NCBI RefSeq assembly: GCF_026013645.1
Contig: NZ_CP110224.1
Span: 3,596,001 to 3,660,000 of the forward strand
Length of the DNA stretch: 64,000 bases
Direction: 5' to 3'
From: Virgibacillus natechei
Lineage (GTDB): Bacteria; Bacillota; Bacilli; Bacillales; Amphibacillaceae
Part shown: positions 8,929-19,696 of the stretch, piece by piece
Position numbering within the stretch: position 1 is the stretch's first letter
Layout: the number at the start of each line of letters is the position of its first letter
Made by a program: the position numbers and the translations under genes
Notes under the pieces: generated by a model
Seen by the model: only the letters and a program-made list of their open reading frames with translations
Told to the model about the DNA's origin: nothing
Database searches by the model: none

Positions 8929-9183
8929 TTTATACCTCATTTAAACGTCTTTTTACTAAATTATATCATATTTTCCTATCAAAATTTAAAATTTTGCATA
9001 GAATTATATTTATTTTGAAAACAATAAAAAAGGAAATAGTTACATATACTTCACCCTGTTTCCGAAAGGTGCTTTTAGTAATTACTACTCTTGACAAAGC
9101 ATTAGTAACAGACTTCAACCTCTAAATTTGACCCAGACGTTTAGCCCCGCCTCTCATTGTCCTTTTATAATTATTAAGATAAC

Positions 9184-9861
9184 CTAACTATTAATCTTTC
9201 TCACCCTTCGTGCTACAAAAAACAATACAATTCCAAGCAGTAATGTTACATAAAACGAAATCTGCACAGTCGGGCCAAAGTCAGGTGTGACAAAGATAAC
9301 CAGCATAAACACACCCATCGCAATAATACCAATGAGACCAGACAAAAGGAATTCCGCTACTTTATTAATCCTTTTAAAACTAGACCAGCGAATATATTTA
9401 ACAACAAAATATAGTAGTACAAATGCTACAACGATTTTTAGCAAGGTTTTGAAGGCTAAGGACCCCAAATAGTAGGTTTCTGTTAACGGTTCTATATCAA
9501 GCACATAATAACTAAACAGTTTAATAATTCCGTTGAGAAAAGCGATGCTAGCTAGAAAATACAACACACCCATTGCGAAATACTGCATGCGTTCCTTCGT
9601 TACCATTTTAGGAAGTTCTCCAATTATTTCGTCCGCATATTTCTTCGGCTCCTGTCCAAATACATCCTTCGCCGTTGTTCCTTCTTCCTGTGCCTCCACT
9701 AAATGATCTAGTAATTCTGTTAGAATTTCTTCCGTTTCCTGTTCGGATTTATCATAGGAGAGGCGCACATAAACCAGCATATCCTCATAATACTCCTTGT
9801 TTTCTTTCGTTAGCTCTTTTCGTTTTTCATTATTGATTTGAATCAACTCTTCTGCATTCAT
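9184..9861 (-). CDS. DUF1129-type membrane protein paired with PadR
   Basis: A 225-residue protein. Residues 1-95 are soluble and helical, with a HAAS-like fold in which a short helical repeat ends in ITGELPK-type sequence (here IIGELPKMVTKERMQ). The remainder has five or so membrane helices and a basic tail RRVRKINS. Proteins of this kind are encoded with PadR regulators in Firmicutes. It starts one base after the stop of the PadR gene, so the two form an operon. The role is probably envelope-stress sensing, but this is inferred from context. Confidence 0.75.
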   Translation of the reverse strand: MNAEELIQINNEKRKELTKENKEYYEDMLVYVRLSYDKSEQETEEILTELLDHLVEAQEEGTTAKDVFGQEPKKYADEIIGELPKMVTKERMQYFAMGVLYFLASIAFLNGIIKLFSYYVLDIEPLTETYYLGSLAFKTLLKIVVAFVLLYFVVKYIRWSSFKRINKVAEFLLSGLIGIIAMGVFMLVIFVTPDFGPTVQISFYVTLLLGIVLFFVARRVRKINS

Positions 9862-9862
9862 A

Positions 9863-10210
9863 CTATCCCTCCTTATGTAATAAACGGTCTACCGGCGCCT
9901 TGAGCCCTTCCCAGTTTACTTTAAAGTCATCTAGAGCCTCTGCGCCCTCATCTGTCAGATAGTAATACTTCCGGTTTGGACCGGTCGATGACTTTTTCAT
10001 TTCTCCCCTAATCAGCTTTTCTTTTTGCAGCCGTAACAAAATGGGATAAATGGATCCTTCACTAACAGAAAGTCCGTAATCCTGAAGCTTCAACGATAAT
10101 TCATAACCGTATACAGTCTGACGTTCGACTACCGCGAGAATGCAACCCTCCAATATTCCTTTTAACAACTGACTTCGTATCGACAAAAACTCACCTACTT
10201 TGTATTGCAA
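9863..10210 (-). CDS. PadR-family transcriptional regulator
   Basis: A 115-residue winged-helix protein with PadR signatures: ILAVVERQTVYGYEL, SEGSIYPILLRLQKEKLI, then NRKYYYLTDEGAEAL. PadR proteins repress their own operon and are released by small ligands. The ATG at 10210 has no obvious ribosome site. A TTG ten codons later follows AGGTGAG closely and may be the true start. CTTGYAATACAATATAG repeats upstream are its likely operators. Confidence 0.85.
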   Translation of the reverse strand: MQYKVGEFLSIRSQLLKGILEGCILAVVERQTVYGYELSLKLQDYGLSVSEGSIYPILLRLQKEKLIRGEMKKSSTGPNRKYYYLTDEGAEALDDFKVNWEGLKAPVDRLLHKEG

Positions 10211-10245
10211 TATAGATATGAAAAAATTAGTCCACTTTCATGTAT

Positions 10246-10299
10246 CTTGTAATACAATATAGCATATCAAAAAAACAACTAACTTGCAATACAATATAG
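10246..10299 (-). promoter_or_regulatory. PadR operator repeats and promoter
   Basis: Two direct repeats, CTTGTAATACAATATAG (10246-10262) and CTTGCAATACAATATAG (10283-10299), lie 37 bases apart. A partial third, TTGCAATATAG, sits at 10205-10215. On the minus strand TTGCAA-17-TATGCT gives a plausible promoter embedded between them. The arrangement suits autorepression. Confidence 0.6.
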
Positions 10300-10474
10300 A
10301 GAATCATGAATTGTGGATATGTTGTGGATAATATACTTGTGGGTAATTATAGAGAAAAAAATCGACATCATGCAGATTTTCTATTGAGAATAGGTTTAGA
10401 TTGGCGAAATGCCGTTGTCTGAGTGCCCTCAAAAGGCTGATGCCCGGACCCGATATAGCATCGTTTGTGTGGCT

Positions 10475-10579
10475 CTCTCCCGATTCGGTGTAGCGCTCTC
10501 CCGGTTTACGCCCCTTCTTTCCCGATTTGGTGCGCAGCTCTCCCGATTCAGCCCAGCCCTCTCCCGTTTCGACGCGCCT
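10475..10579. repeat. Five tandem 21-bp repeats
   Basis: CTCTCCCGATTCGG-like units start at 10475, 10496, 10517, 10538 and 10559, exactly 21 bases apart, with a degenerate sixth at 10580. The consensus begins CTCTCCCGATTYGG and is followed by 7 variable bases. Because 21 is seven codons, every frame is open, so ORFs over it are repeat artefacts. The block is much more GC-rich than its surroundings. It fills the space between padR and nrdF. Confidence 0.8.
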
Positions 10580-10646
10580 CGCCCTTCCCAAACACAAAAA
10601 AGCAGAGACAATCAGCCTAACGCCAATCATCTCCACCCCAATACTC

Positions 10647-11690
10647 CTACAGATCATCAAACCCATTCAAATCACTTGTCTTCGTATACTGCCTGGACTT
10701 TTGTTCAAAGAAATCCGTTTTCGTCCCGTCAAAGTTATCCACATATGCACGGATCCATTTCATTGGATTATCCACATGTTGTGGATAAATTTCCTCCAGT
10801 CCCATCATTCGAAGCATTTTATTTGCCCGGTATTTGATATAGCCTGCCATTTCTTCAAGATCGATGCCTTCCACATCTGCCAATACATAGTTTGACCACT
10901 CGATTTCCAGCTCAACCGATTCCTGAAAATGGGCATAGACCCAATCCGTAAATTCACCTGTATTATACTCCGGATTTTCACCCAATGTTGCACGGAAAAG
11001 TTCTCCGATAAAACGTCCGTGCTCGAGTTCATCACGGTTAATATAGCTGATCATTGTTGATGTACCGACCATCTTATTGTGCCGTGCTAAATTATAGAAA
11101 AACGCAAAGCCGGAATAGAAGAACATCCCCTCCAGCAACGATGTATACACAAGCGTCTTCAGAATATTTTCTATCGTTGGTTCTTCAACGAACGCATTGT
11201 ATTGCTTGATCAGATTTTCATTTCGCTTCAGCAGCACAGGGTCTTTTCTCCCAAGCTGGAAGGATTCATTTTGCTCATCCAGCGATACGACGGATGAAAG
11301 GACATAGGAGTAGCTCTCATTATGCACTGCTTCCTGCTGGGCCATGACTGCCATAATCGATTGTACCGATGCATCAGTTGAATAAAGGGATAATAGCAGT
11401 GCCGTCCTCGTTTGTGGCCCGTCCAATGTGGATAACAAGCCAATTATTTTCAAATAGGCCTCCTGCTCCGATTCCGTCAACATAGAAAACTGCTTCACAT
11501 CACTGGACATGTTGACTTCATCCGCCTGCCAGTAATTACCCACAAGCCGCTTATACATTTTATACCAATGTGGATAAGCTATATCATTCCAGTTCAAAAT
11601 TCCACTCGACTTACCCCCAAACAAACCTGTTGATTTATTTGGATTACGCGGTTCCAACGTTTTCGCTTTCTCAAGCATAGCTCTTGGCAT
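10647..11690 (-). CDS. nrdF: Ribonucleoside-diphosphate reductase beta subunit
   Basis: A 347-residue radical-generating subunit of class I ribonucleotide reductase. The metal ligands are visible in LDGPQTR (Asp), AQQEAVHNESY (Glu and His), SLLEGMFFYSGF (Glu) and NRDELEHGRF (Glu and His). The C-terminus LNGFDDL is the tail that docks on the alpha subunit. GGAG 9 bases before ATG 11690 supports this start. It overlaps the flavodoxin gene by 20 bases and is the last gene of nrdE-flavodoxin-nrdF. Cofactor (Fe or Mn) cannot be read from sequence, though a flavodoxin partner hints at Mn. Confidence 0.95.
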   Translation of the reverse strand: MPRAMLEKAKTLEPRNPNKSTGLFGGKSSGILNWNDIAYPHWYKMYKRLVGNYWQADEVNMSSDVKQFSMLTESEQEAYLKIIGLLSTLDGPQTRTALLLSLYSTDASVQSIMAVMAQQEAVHNESYSYVLSSVVSLDEQNESFQLGRKDPVLLKRNENLIKQYNAFVEEPTIENILKTLVYTSLLEGMFFYSGFAFFYNLARHNKMVGTSTMISYINRDELEHGRFIGELFRATLGENPEYNTGEFTDWVYAHFQESVELEIEWSNYVLADVEGIDLEEMAGYIKYRANKMLRMMGLEEIYPQHVDNPMKWIRAYVDNFDGTKTDFFEQKSRQYTKTSDLNGFDDL

Positions 11691-12105
11691 CCTGCAACAC
11701 TCCTTCTACCCATTCATCTATTCTTTCTTCCTGACTTCCTCGAGGGGATTGTTCAATTTTCAAACCATTCCACCTGCTATGGTAAAATCGCGCAAGTTTA
11801 TCCACAGCCCTGCAAAATAATTCATCCCCGCCAAATTGAGTATCCCCTGTTCCGAATACAGCAACATGATTCGGTTTATAACCAACTTCCAGGACAAAAT
11901 CTTTCACCTCGTCCGGTGTCGCACCCCTATCCCACGTGAATGTTCCGAGAAAAATATAATCATAAAACGCGGGATCTACTGGGGCATCGATACCGATTTG
12001 ATGCCGATCCACAGATAGATTCTCGCCCTTTAGTTTCGTCTCAATATGATTCGCTACTTCCTCCGTATTTCCGCTATATGATAAATAAGCAATTAAGGTC
12101 CTCAA
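11671..12105 (-). CDS. Flavodoxin in the nrd operon (NrdI-like role)
   Basis: A 144-residue flavodoxin-fold protein with the FMN phosphate loop SYSGNTEEV (residues 9-17), TFTWDRGATP and FGTGDTQFGGDELFC loops. It has classical flavodoxin features and is longer than a typical NrdI. Sitting between nrdE and nrdF, it probably supplies electrons or oxidant for radical assembly, the job NrdI does in class Ib systems. The start is TTG, overlapping the nrdE stop (TTGA), so translation is coupled. Confidence 0.85.
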   Translation of the reverse strand: MRTLIAYLSYSGNTEEVANHIETKLKGENLSVDRHQIGIDAPVDPAFYDYIFLGTFTWDRGATPDEVKDFVLEVGYKPNHVAVFGTGDTQFGGDELFCRAVDKLARFYHSRWNGLKIEQSPRGSQEERIDEWVEGVLQDAKSYA

Positions 12106-14336
12106 CTTTCACACCACTCACATTCTTCGACTTCATTTGCTGTTGAACGAACATAATACGTCGTCTTCAATCCTTCCCTCCATGCCTGCAGATGGACATC
12201 CAAAAGTACAGAGGCTCGGATTGTGTTCGGTACATAAATATTAAACGAAATACTTTGATCGATATGCTTTTGACGTGCCGCATTTTGCCTTACCGACCAG
12301 CGCTGATCGACAATGTAAGCAGAACGACGGTAGATCTCGTATGTTTGATGATTCAAATCAGGTGCGGTTGTTGGTATTTTAAAATCCTTCTTTTCCTCAT
12401 TGTAAAAAGGCTTAAAAATAGGATCGATACTTGCTGTTGACCCAGCAATCATGGAGGTGCTCGAGTTAGGTGCCACCGCCATTAAATAACCATTGCGCAT
12501 CCCATTTTCTTTCACTTGTTCTTTTAAAGCCATCCATTTATCATCGGTATACCCTTTCTGTGTAAAATAACTTCCATCACTCCATTTGCTGCCTTCAAAC
12601 GCCGGATAGTTCCCTTTTTCCTTACTTAATTCCATGCTGTTTTTTATCGTCAAATAGGCGATTTTTTCATACAATTCATCCGCAAATGTAACGGATTCTT
12701 CGCTTTCCCATTTTACATTTTTCAAGGCTAATAGATGATGCCAGCCAAAGGTTCCAAGTCCAATTGCACGGTATTTCTGATTGGTTAATTGCGTTTGCTT
12801 AATCGGCAACGTGTTAATGTCGATCACATTATCCAGCATACGTACCTGAATTTTGATCAGTCGTTCTAGTACATTATCAGGAACAGCTTTTCCTAGATTA
12901 ATTGAGCTCAAGTTACAAACAACATAGTCACCTGTTTTATACTTTTTAACGATCGTATCTTCATTTTCAATAAATTCCTCGATAAATTCGCTTGGTGATT
13001 GATTCTGTGTGATTTCCGTACATAGATTGGAACAATAGATCATTCCGTTATGCGGATTGCTGTTCTGTCGATTCACCTCATCACGGTAAAACATGAATGG
13101 TGTCCCGGATTCGAGCTGTGACTTCATGATTCGTTTCATGAGATCAATTGCCGGAACGCTTTTTTTAGTTAGGAGATCCGATTGCACGCATTCCTCATAC
13201 TTCCTGCGCCACTGTCCGCCCCCTTTTTCCTCATCATAAAAGTTTTCCAGCGAATAGCCCATTACTTCTCTCACTTCATGCGGATCAAATAAATACCAAT
13301 CCTCGCGTTTTTCTACTTTTTCCATAAAGTAATCCGGCAGCGTAACCCCGGTAAATATATCATGGGCGCGCATGCGGTCATCCCCGTTATTTAATTTCAA
13401 ATCAAGAAACGGCTCAATATCCATATGCCATACATCTAAATAGATCGCAATAGCACCTTTTCTTGTCCCAAGTTGATCCACACTTACCGCTGTATTATTC
13501 AACTGTTTAATCCATGGCACAACACCGCTAGACATCCCTTTAAATCCCTTGATCGAGCTCCCTCGACTACGGATTTTGCCCATGTAAACGCCAATGCCTC
13601 CACCGTTTTTTGAGAGTCGCGCAATGTCGGTATTACTATCATAGATCGATTGCAAGCTGTCATCCACGGTATCGATGAAGCAACTGGACAACTGCCCATG
13701 CGTTTTTCCGGCATTTGTAAGCGTTGGAGTGGCGACAGTCATGTACAGGTTGCTAAGAGCCCAATATGCTTCGGTAACAAGCTGCGTACGCTCAGATTCA
13801 GACTCATCCTGCATGAGATGCATCGCGATAATCATCCAGCGTTCCTGTGGCAATTCATATGTATTTTTCGCGTGGTCGGTTGCCAAATACCTCGTTGCCA
13901 TGGAGTATAGCCCCAAATAGTCAAAGAGTAGGTCATTTTTAGGATTAATTTGTTCAGCAAAATAATCAATTTCCTCCTTCCTATATATATCTAGTAAATG
14001 ACTGGTGTAAATACCTTCTTCCGTAAGCTTATTAATTAATTCATAAAAATTTCCATACTTCATATCAGAAGCATATTGCCGATTTTCTCCCGCCTTCCGA
14101 TACAATTCTTTTACATATATTCTGCTTGCCAGATACGTCCATTCTGTATTGGCTTCATCCACGTTTTCAAGGGCGTTTTTGATTAGAATTCCAGCCGCTT
14201 TTCCAGGCTCAGTATCAGGTTGGATTGCTTTTAGTGATTTTTCTTTATAATTTGTTGTGTTGATGGATAAATTTTCTGCTGCTTCATTTATGATTTGAAC
14301 GATTTGCTCCTCATTACTAGCTACCTCTGTTATCAT
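12102..14336 (-). CDS. nrdE: Ribonucleoside-diphosphate reductase alpha subunit
   Basis: The 744-residue catalytic subunit reduces ribonucleoside diphosphates. Visible motifs include LSSCFIDTVDDSLQSIYDSN (first active-site Cys), ARLSKNGGGIGVYMG (substrate loop), NPHNGMIYCSNLCTEI with the catalytic Asn/Cys/Glu set, and a C-terminal redox pair CEWCES. There is no N-terminal ATP-cone, so the overall activity site is absent. The frame extends to 14438, but GGAGAG places the start at ATG 14336; the extension is repeat DNA. Its leader carries a cobalamin riboswitch, a terminator and a NrdR box. Confidence 0.95.
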   Translation of the reverse strand: MITEVASNEEQIVQIINEAAENLSINTTNYKEKSLKAIQPDTEPGKAAGILIKNALENVDEANTEWTYLASRIYVKELYRKAGENRQYASDMKYGNFYELINKLTEEGIYTSHLLDIYRKEEIDYFAEQINPKNDLLFDYLGLYSMATRYLATDHAKNTYELPQERWMIIAMHLMQDESESERTQLVTEAYWALSNLYMTVATPTLTNAGKTHGQLSSCFIDTVDDSLQSIYDSNTDIARLSKNGGGIGVYMGKIRSRGSSIKGFKGMSSGVVPWIKQLNNTAVSVDQLGTRKGAIAIYLDVWHMDIEPFLDLKLNNGDDRMRAHDIFTGVTLPDYFMEKVEKREDWYLFDPHEVREVMGYSLENFYDEEKGGGQWRRKYEECVQSDLLTKKSVPAIDLMKRIMKSQLESGTPFMFYRDEVNRQNSNPHNGMIYCSNLCTEITQNQSPSEFIEEFIENEDTIVKKYKTGDYVVCNLSSINLGKAVPDNVLERLIKIQVRMLDNVIDINTLPIKQTQLTNQKYRAIGLGTFGWHHLLALKNVKWESEESVTFADELYEKIAYLTIKNSMELSKEKGNYPAFEGSKWSDGSYFTQKGYTDDKWMALKEQVKENGMRNGYLMAVAPNSSTSMIAGSTASIDPIFKPFYNEEKKDFKIPTTAPDLNHQTYEIYRRSAYIVDQRWSVRQNAARQKHIDQSISFNIYVPNTIRASVLLDVHLQAWREGLKTTYYVRSTANEVEECEWCES

Positions 14337-14403
14337 TATAGATTGACTCTCCTTTTTTAATCGTATGTAATATGTAAATTGATTGATCCATTTAAAAATA
14401 TAG

Positions 14404-14609
14404 AACAAAAGCGCAAGCGCCCGTTTAGCAACGTACAAACTGGAGCACTTCGCAATGAGATAAAGGAAACACGACGAACGAAGTGAGTCGATGTTGACTT
14501 ATCGTAGTGGAGGAGTGTGAAGTTTGATAGTTGCTGGGCGCTGGAGCTGGACGTGGATATTTCGGCAAATAAGTTATCCACAGCTTTTAAATTCTATAGT
14601 TTCCTATGC
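14404..14609. repeat. Dispersed structured repeat GCGCAAGCGCC family, copy A
   Basis: Starts GAACAAAAGCGCAAGCGCCC and ends TTCTATAGTTTCCTATGC; 206 bases. The near-start AGCGCCC and AGCAAC can pair with GTTGCTGGGCGCT about 130 bases on, giving a 13-bp closing stem with a small bulge. Further copies lie at 40148-40594 and 62845-63122 with different interiors. This copy sits in the nrdE leader, between the riboswitch terminator and the gene. Confidence 0.8.
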
Positions 14610-14613
14610 AACT

Positions 14614-14642
14614 AAAAAACCGTCCACCCCTAGGATGAACGG
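14614..14642 (-). terminator. Riboswitch terminator upstream of nrdE
   Basis: On the minus strand CCGTTCATCC-TAGG-GGTGGACGG is followed by TTTTTT. It lies downstream of the cobalamin aptamer, so it is the likely expression platform: cobalamin-bound RNA favours termination. Confidence 0.75.
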
Positions 14643-14689
14643 CAACGAACAACAGAAGTATACACTTCCATTGCCTCACCTTCTCACAC

Positions 14690-14880
14690 CCCGGAGAAAT
14701 GACACTTCAAGCTATGGCAGGTCTCCTGACTTGTGCTTCTACCTACTAGAGTCCTTCCCGTACTATTGCCAAACAGCATACAATACAGTGGTTTACTCGG
14801 TCGTCCACACGAACAGTTGCGGGGGCAGTTCCAGCTTTGACCTGGATTCCCTTTTCAGACAGTTGTTGTCACCTTAGCTC
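14690..14880 (-). promoter_or_regulatory. Cobalamin (AdoCbl) riboswitch controlling nrdE
   Basis: Read on the minus strand, the leader contains GGGAATCCAGGTCAAAGCTGG, then ACTGCCCCCGCAACTG, then a variable arm, then ACGGGAAGG, and the B12 box AAGTCAGGAGACCTGCCA. These are the conserved blocks of the AdoCbl riboswitch in the correct order and spacing. It is followed by a terminator and the nrd operon. Repression of a B12-independent reductase by cobalamin is known in Streptomyces where a B12-dependent class II enzyme coexists. Confidence 0.9.
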
Positions 14881-14883
14881 GAA

Positions 14884-14899
14884 TCACTATATATAGTGA
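14884..14899 (-). promoter_or_regulatory. NrdR box at the nrd promoter
   Basis: TCACTATATATAGTGA is a perfect 16-base palindrome matching the NrdR consensus ACACWATATATWGTGT in 14 positions. It overlaps the probable -10 region just before the riboswitch. A weaker partner, ACACTATCATATTACG, lies at 14935-14950. NrdR senses ATP/dATP. Confidence 0.7.
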
Positions 14900-16629
<1,730 letters not shown>

Positions 16630-16639
16630 TAGGTAATTG

Positions 16640-16674
16640 ATGCATGCAGGATTTGACTCCTGCATGCATTTTTG
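16640..16674 (+). terminator. gdhA terminator
   Basis: TGCATGCAGG-ATTTGACT-CCTGCATGCA followed by TTTTT: a perfect 10-bp stem with a U-run. Confidence 0.9.
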
Positions 16675-17107
16675 ATTTCAACATTCAGTAAGTGAACAGA
16701 ACTATTTGATTTATGAACATCCTCTAACAGTGCGTACTCAAATACCTACTCAACTGCTATTTTCACCTTATCCCGGTCACACGCTCGACCTCTTCAGGAG
16801 TTTCATCAAGGGTATGTGCTTCAGCCATTTTTTCCACCAACGTCATTGCTTTTTCAATTAAAAGCAATGGCGTTTTTTTGCACCTCATCTTAAGAAAACT
16901 TGGCTTATCACCAAGCTTTTTCCTTAGCCTGAACTTATGCAGTAAACGAGTTTCTATACTTATCCAAAAAGAAACATTATATAGGTGTTTTTGAGCATAC
17001 TAACGTCAGAAGACAAGATACAAGATTCTAATTTAGAGCATGCGTTACGTTTCCTACATGTAATTACAGGAAACGAAGAATCCAACAATGAAAGGATTGT
17101 TTTATCT
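16675..17107. other. Intergenic region between gdhA and the BCCT gene
   Basis: No convincing gene. It holds a second terminator-like hairpin (16840-16880: ACGTCATTGCTTTT, loop, AAAAGCAATGGCGT, then seven T) and a copy of the TTGGC dispersed hairpin (16893-16940). A 27-codon reverse ORF at 16763-16846 lacks a ribosome site. The plus-strand frame open from 16985 runs into the transporter, but only the ATG at 17108 fits the family. Confidence 0.5.
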
Positions 17108-18676
17108 ATGAATACAAAATTAATTGATTGGCCCACATTTATTGGGGCATTAGTTGTTTTATTAAGTGTAACCATTCCTCTTATTTTATTCCCAGAGGCT
17201 GGTGCTGAAGTTATCAACATGGCCAATACGTTTATGACCGGAAACTTCGGTGTTCTATATATGATAATGGGCTTATTAGCATTCGTCTTTCTTATTTATG
17301 TAGCCTTTAGCAAGAATGGGAAAATTAAATTAGGTAACAAAGACGATGAAAAGGAATTCGGTAACCTTTCATGGGCTGGAATGTTGTTCGCAGCTGGCAT
17401 TGGCTCCAGTATCCTATACTGGGCAATGATCGAGTGGGCCTACTATTATCAAGGTCCACCATTTGGTGTTACGCCAGAATCGAATGAAGCGATCGAATGG
17501 GCGTCTACATATGGCATTTTCCATTGGGGGCCAATCGCATGGGCGATTTATACATTACCTGCATTACCGATTGCTTATTTTTATTATGTGCGAAAGAAGC
17601 CGGTACTTAAGATTAGTGAAGCAGTACGACCCGTATTAGGAAAACTTGTTGATGGACCGCTTGGTGTGATTATTGATGTTTTGTTCATATTTGGATTAAT
17701 GGGCGGGGCTGGGACGACGTTAGCACTTGGAACACCGATGATCGCAGAAGGTGTCCATCATTTAACAGGAATACCAGTGACACTTGGCCTTCAAGCAGGG
17801 ATCATGCTATTATGCACACTCATATTTGCCGTTAGTGCGTATTCTGGTTTGCGAAAAGGGATTAAAGTGTTAAGTGATATTAATTTATGGTTAGCGCTTT
17901 TTATTCTACTCTTTATCTTCGTATTTGGACCTACTATTTTCATTAGTGATACAACACTTTCAAGTATTGGAACCCTTGCTGATAACTTTTTTCGAATGGC
18001 TACATGGCTTGAACCACTTGGCAATCTAGCCGGATTTACGCAGACAGGTTTTCCAGAATCATGGACCGTTTTCTACTGGGCATGGTGGCTTGTCTATGCA
18101 CCCTTTGTTGGGCTATTTGTCGCACGTATTTCCCGAGGGCGCACCATCCAGGAGATGATCTTTGGGACCATGATTTATGGAACGATCGGCAGTATATTGT
18201 TCTTTGGAATTATGGGTAACTTTGGGCTATATTTACAGCTGTCAGGGACGTTTGATGTTATTAGTCATATGGATGAATTCGGTGCGCCTGCCGCTATCAT
18301 AGCCATAGTGAACCAATTACCGATGGGGAGTATTATGGTAGGTCTATTCACCATCCTTGCTATCATATTTTTGGCAACAACATTCGATTCTTCATCGTTC
18401 ATTCTTGCTTCAGTTGTGCAAAAAGAAATTCAAAGCGAACCAATGCGCTGGAATCGACTGTTCTGGGCATTTACATTATGTTTTTTGCCATTGGTTCTTC
18501 TATTTATTGGAGGCTTAGAAACACTCCAGACGGCAAGTATCGTTGCCGGTTTTCCGATTATATTTATCATGGCCTTACTTGCTTGGTCCTTCATGAAAGC
18601 ATCCAGTACGGATATCAAAGAAACCAATAATTACAAATCACCAACGATCCATATTAACCGTAAAGAAAAGAAGTAA
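17108..18676 (+). CDS. BCCT-family betaine/carnitine/choline transporter
   Basis: A 522-residue, twelve-helix secondary transporter. The BCCT signature WTVFYWAWWLVYAPF with ARISRGRT is present. The helix 3 glycine motif is replaced by GIGSSILYWAMIEWAYYYQ, and PPFG then HWGP follow, a pattern closer to CaiT than to BetP or OpuD. Likely substrates are trimethylammonium compounds such as glycine betaine or carnitine. The C-terminal tail is short, without the long charged osmosensor of BetP. The gene is monocistronic with its own terminator. Confidence 0.9.
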   Translation: MNTKLIDWPTFIGALVVLLSVTIPLILFPEAGAEVINMANTFMTGNFGVLYMIMGLLAFVFLIYVAFSKNGKIKLGNKDDEKEFGNLSWAGMLFAAGIGSSILYWAMIEWAYYYQGPPFGVTPESNEAIEWASTYGIFHWGPIAWAIYTLPALPIAYFYYVRKKPVLKISEAVRPVLGKLVDGPLGVIIDVLFIFGLMGGAGTTLALGTPMIAEGVHHLTGIPVTLGLQAGIMLLCTLIFAVSAYSGLRKGIKVLSDINLWLALFILLFIFVFGPTIFISDTTLSSIGTLADNFFRMATWLEPLGNLAGFTQTGFPESWTVFYWAWWLVYAPFVGLFVARISRGRTIQEMIFGTMIYGTIGSILFFGIMGNFGLYLQLSGTFDVISHMDEFGAPAAIIAIVNQLPMGSIMVGLFTILAIIFLATTFDSSSFILASVVQKEIQSEPMRWNRLFWAFTLCFLPLVLLFIGGLETLQTASIVAGFPIIFIMALLAWSFMKASSTDIKETNNYKSPTIHINRKEKK

Positions 18677-18710
18677 AAAAATGGTGTTCCATTGGAACAC
18701 CATTTTTATT
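18675..18710. terminator. BCCT terminator
   Basis: AAAAAATGGTGTTCC-ATT-GGAACACCATTTTT, a 12-bp symmetrical stem that can stop transcription from both sides. Confidence 0.9.
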
Positions 18711-18935
18711 TTCATTTGTCCGCAAACAGGAAAGCTGTCCTGAGGATTGAAGAACAAAAGCCCCTTGATTGGAAGGATCCTTAAACCAAGGAAGACTATC
18801 TAATGTTGTTATCGGTCTGTTAATAAGTCAAAAGAGTTGGATGACAATTCATCAACCAAAAATCGTGATAGGTTATTTAACGCTTAAGCGAAGACGGACG
18901 CTATTCTGATCCCCATCGATTCGTTAATGTTTGAA

Positions 18936-19592
18936 TTACCTTAAATGTTTTGGTGGTACATTTTTATGCGTTTTTCGCTTTACTTCTGCAAATAAATCTT
19001 CCTGTTCACTTGAAGCAAGGGGTTGATTATTTACTTGATTCTGTTGATTTGGGTTTGGAAGTTCCATATGAAGTTCGATTTGGTCGAGCGTTTCCTGGAC
19101 TGTATTTTTCAGTTGCTGTAATTCTTTCTTCGTCACAGCCTGTGCTTCCGGTTTTAATGTATAACCTACTTGTCCATTTGGCTCGAGTGTCGCCCATTGC
19201 ACATCACTTATACGTGCCACACTTTGTTGACGTAATTTCATCTCCAGCTGATCCGCCGTTATTCTTAGTTTCTTTAATTCTTTCTCCTGTAATACGCCAT
19301 TTTCTATTACAATTTTTGACTTGCCGGTAATTAAGGTTTCAATAAAATCCACTTTGACTTGCAGGACCTCAAGGATGAATAGAGTCATGACTAGAATTGC
19401 ACCAACACCAAATGTCACCCAGATATTTTCCCCCGCAACCGGCTGAATAAACAAAGAACCAATCCCAATCATAATAACGGTTTGTGTAAGCGTCATTTGC
19501 GAAATAGACTTCCTTCCAGCCATTCGTAAAATAAATGTTCCACCTATAATAATAGCTACAGCCTTCCAAATCCAATCAAATTCCATATCCAA
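18936..19592 (-). CDS. DUF421 (YetF-like) membrane protein
   Basis: A 218-residue protein. Three N-terminal helices (residues 8-80) are followed by the cytosolic DUF421 domain with FIETLITGKSKIVIENGVL and ITADQLEMKLRQQSVARISD, as in B. subtilis YetF. A long Gln/Asn/Glu-rich tail follows. GAGGAG lies upstream of ATG 19592; a second ATG is two codons on. YetF-type proteins contribute to spore or membrane properties, but the biochemical role is unknown. Confidence 0.85.
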   Translation of the reverse strand: MDMEFDWIWKAVAIIIGGTFILRMAGRKSISQMTLTQTVIMIGIGSLFIQPVAGENIWVTFGVGAILVMTLFILEVLQVKVDFIETLITGKSKIVIENGVLQEKELKKLRITADQLEMKLRQQSVARISDVQWATLEPNGQVGYTLKPEAQAVTKKELQQLKNTVQETLDQIELHMELPNPNQQNQVNNQPLASSEQEDLFAEVKRKTHKNVPPKHLR

Positions 19593-19696
19593 GCAAGCTC
19601 CTCTTTTTAAGGTTTATAAGCATAGTTTGACTTATAGGCTTGGCATTATGCATTGATTGGCGAAAACAGAATCAGGCATTTATTTTCGGACGTCAA

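Noticed and set aside
10475..10579. Possible CRISPR array
   Set aside because: The unit is 21 bases with only 7 variable bases between constant parts, too short for spacers.
10304..10666. Reverse 120-codon ORF rich in ESGE repeats
   Set aside because: It translates the 21-bp tandem repeat, which is open in all frames because its length is a multiple of three; there is no ribosome site.
16763..16846. Reverse 27-codon ORF (MTLVEKMAEAHTLDETPEEV...)
   Set aside because: Protein-like but without a ribosome site, and its start lies in a terminator hairpin; at most a remnant.
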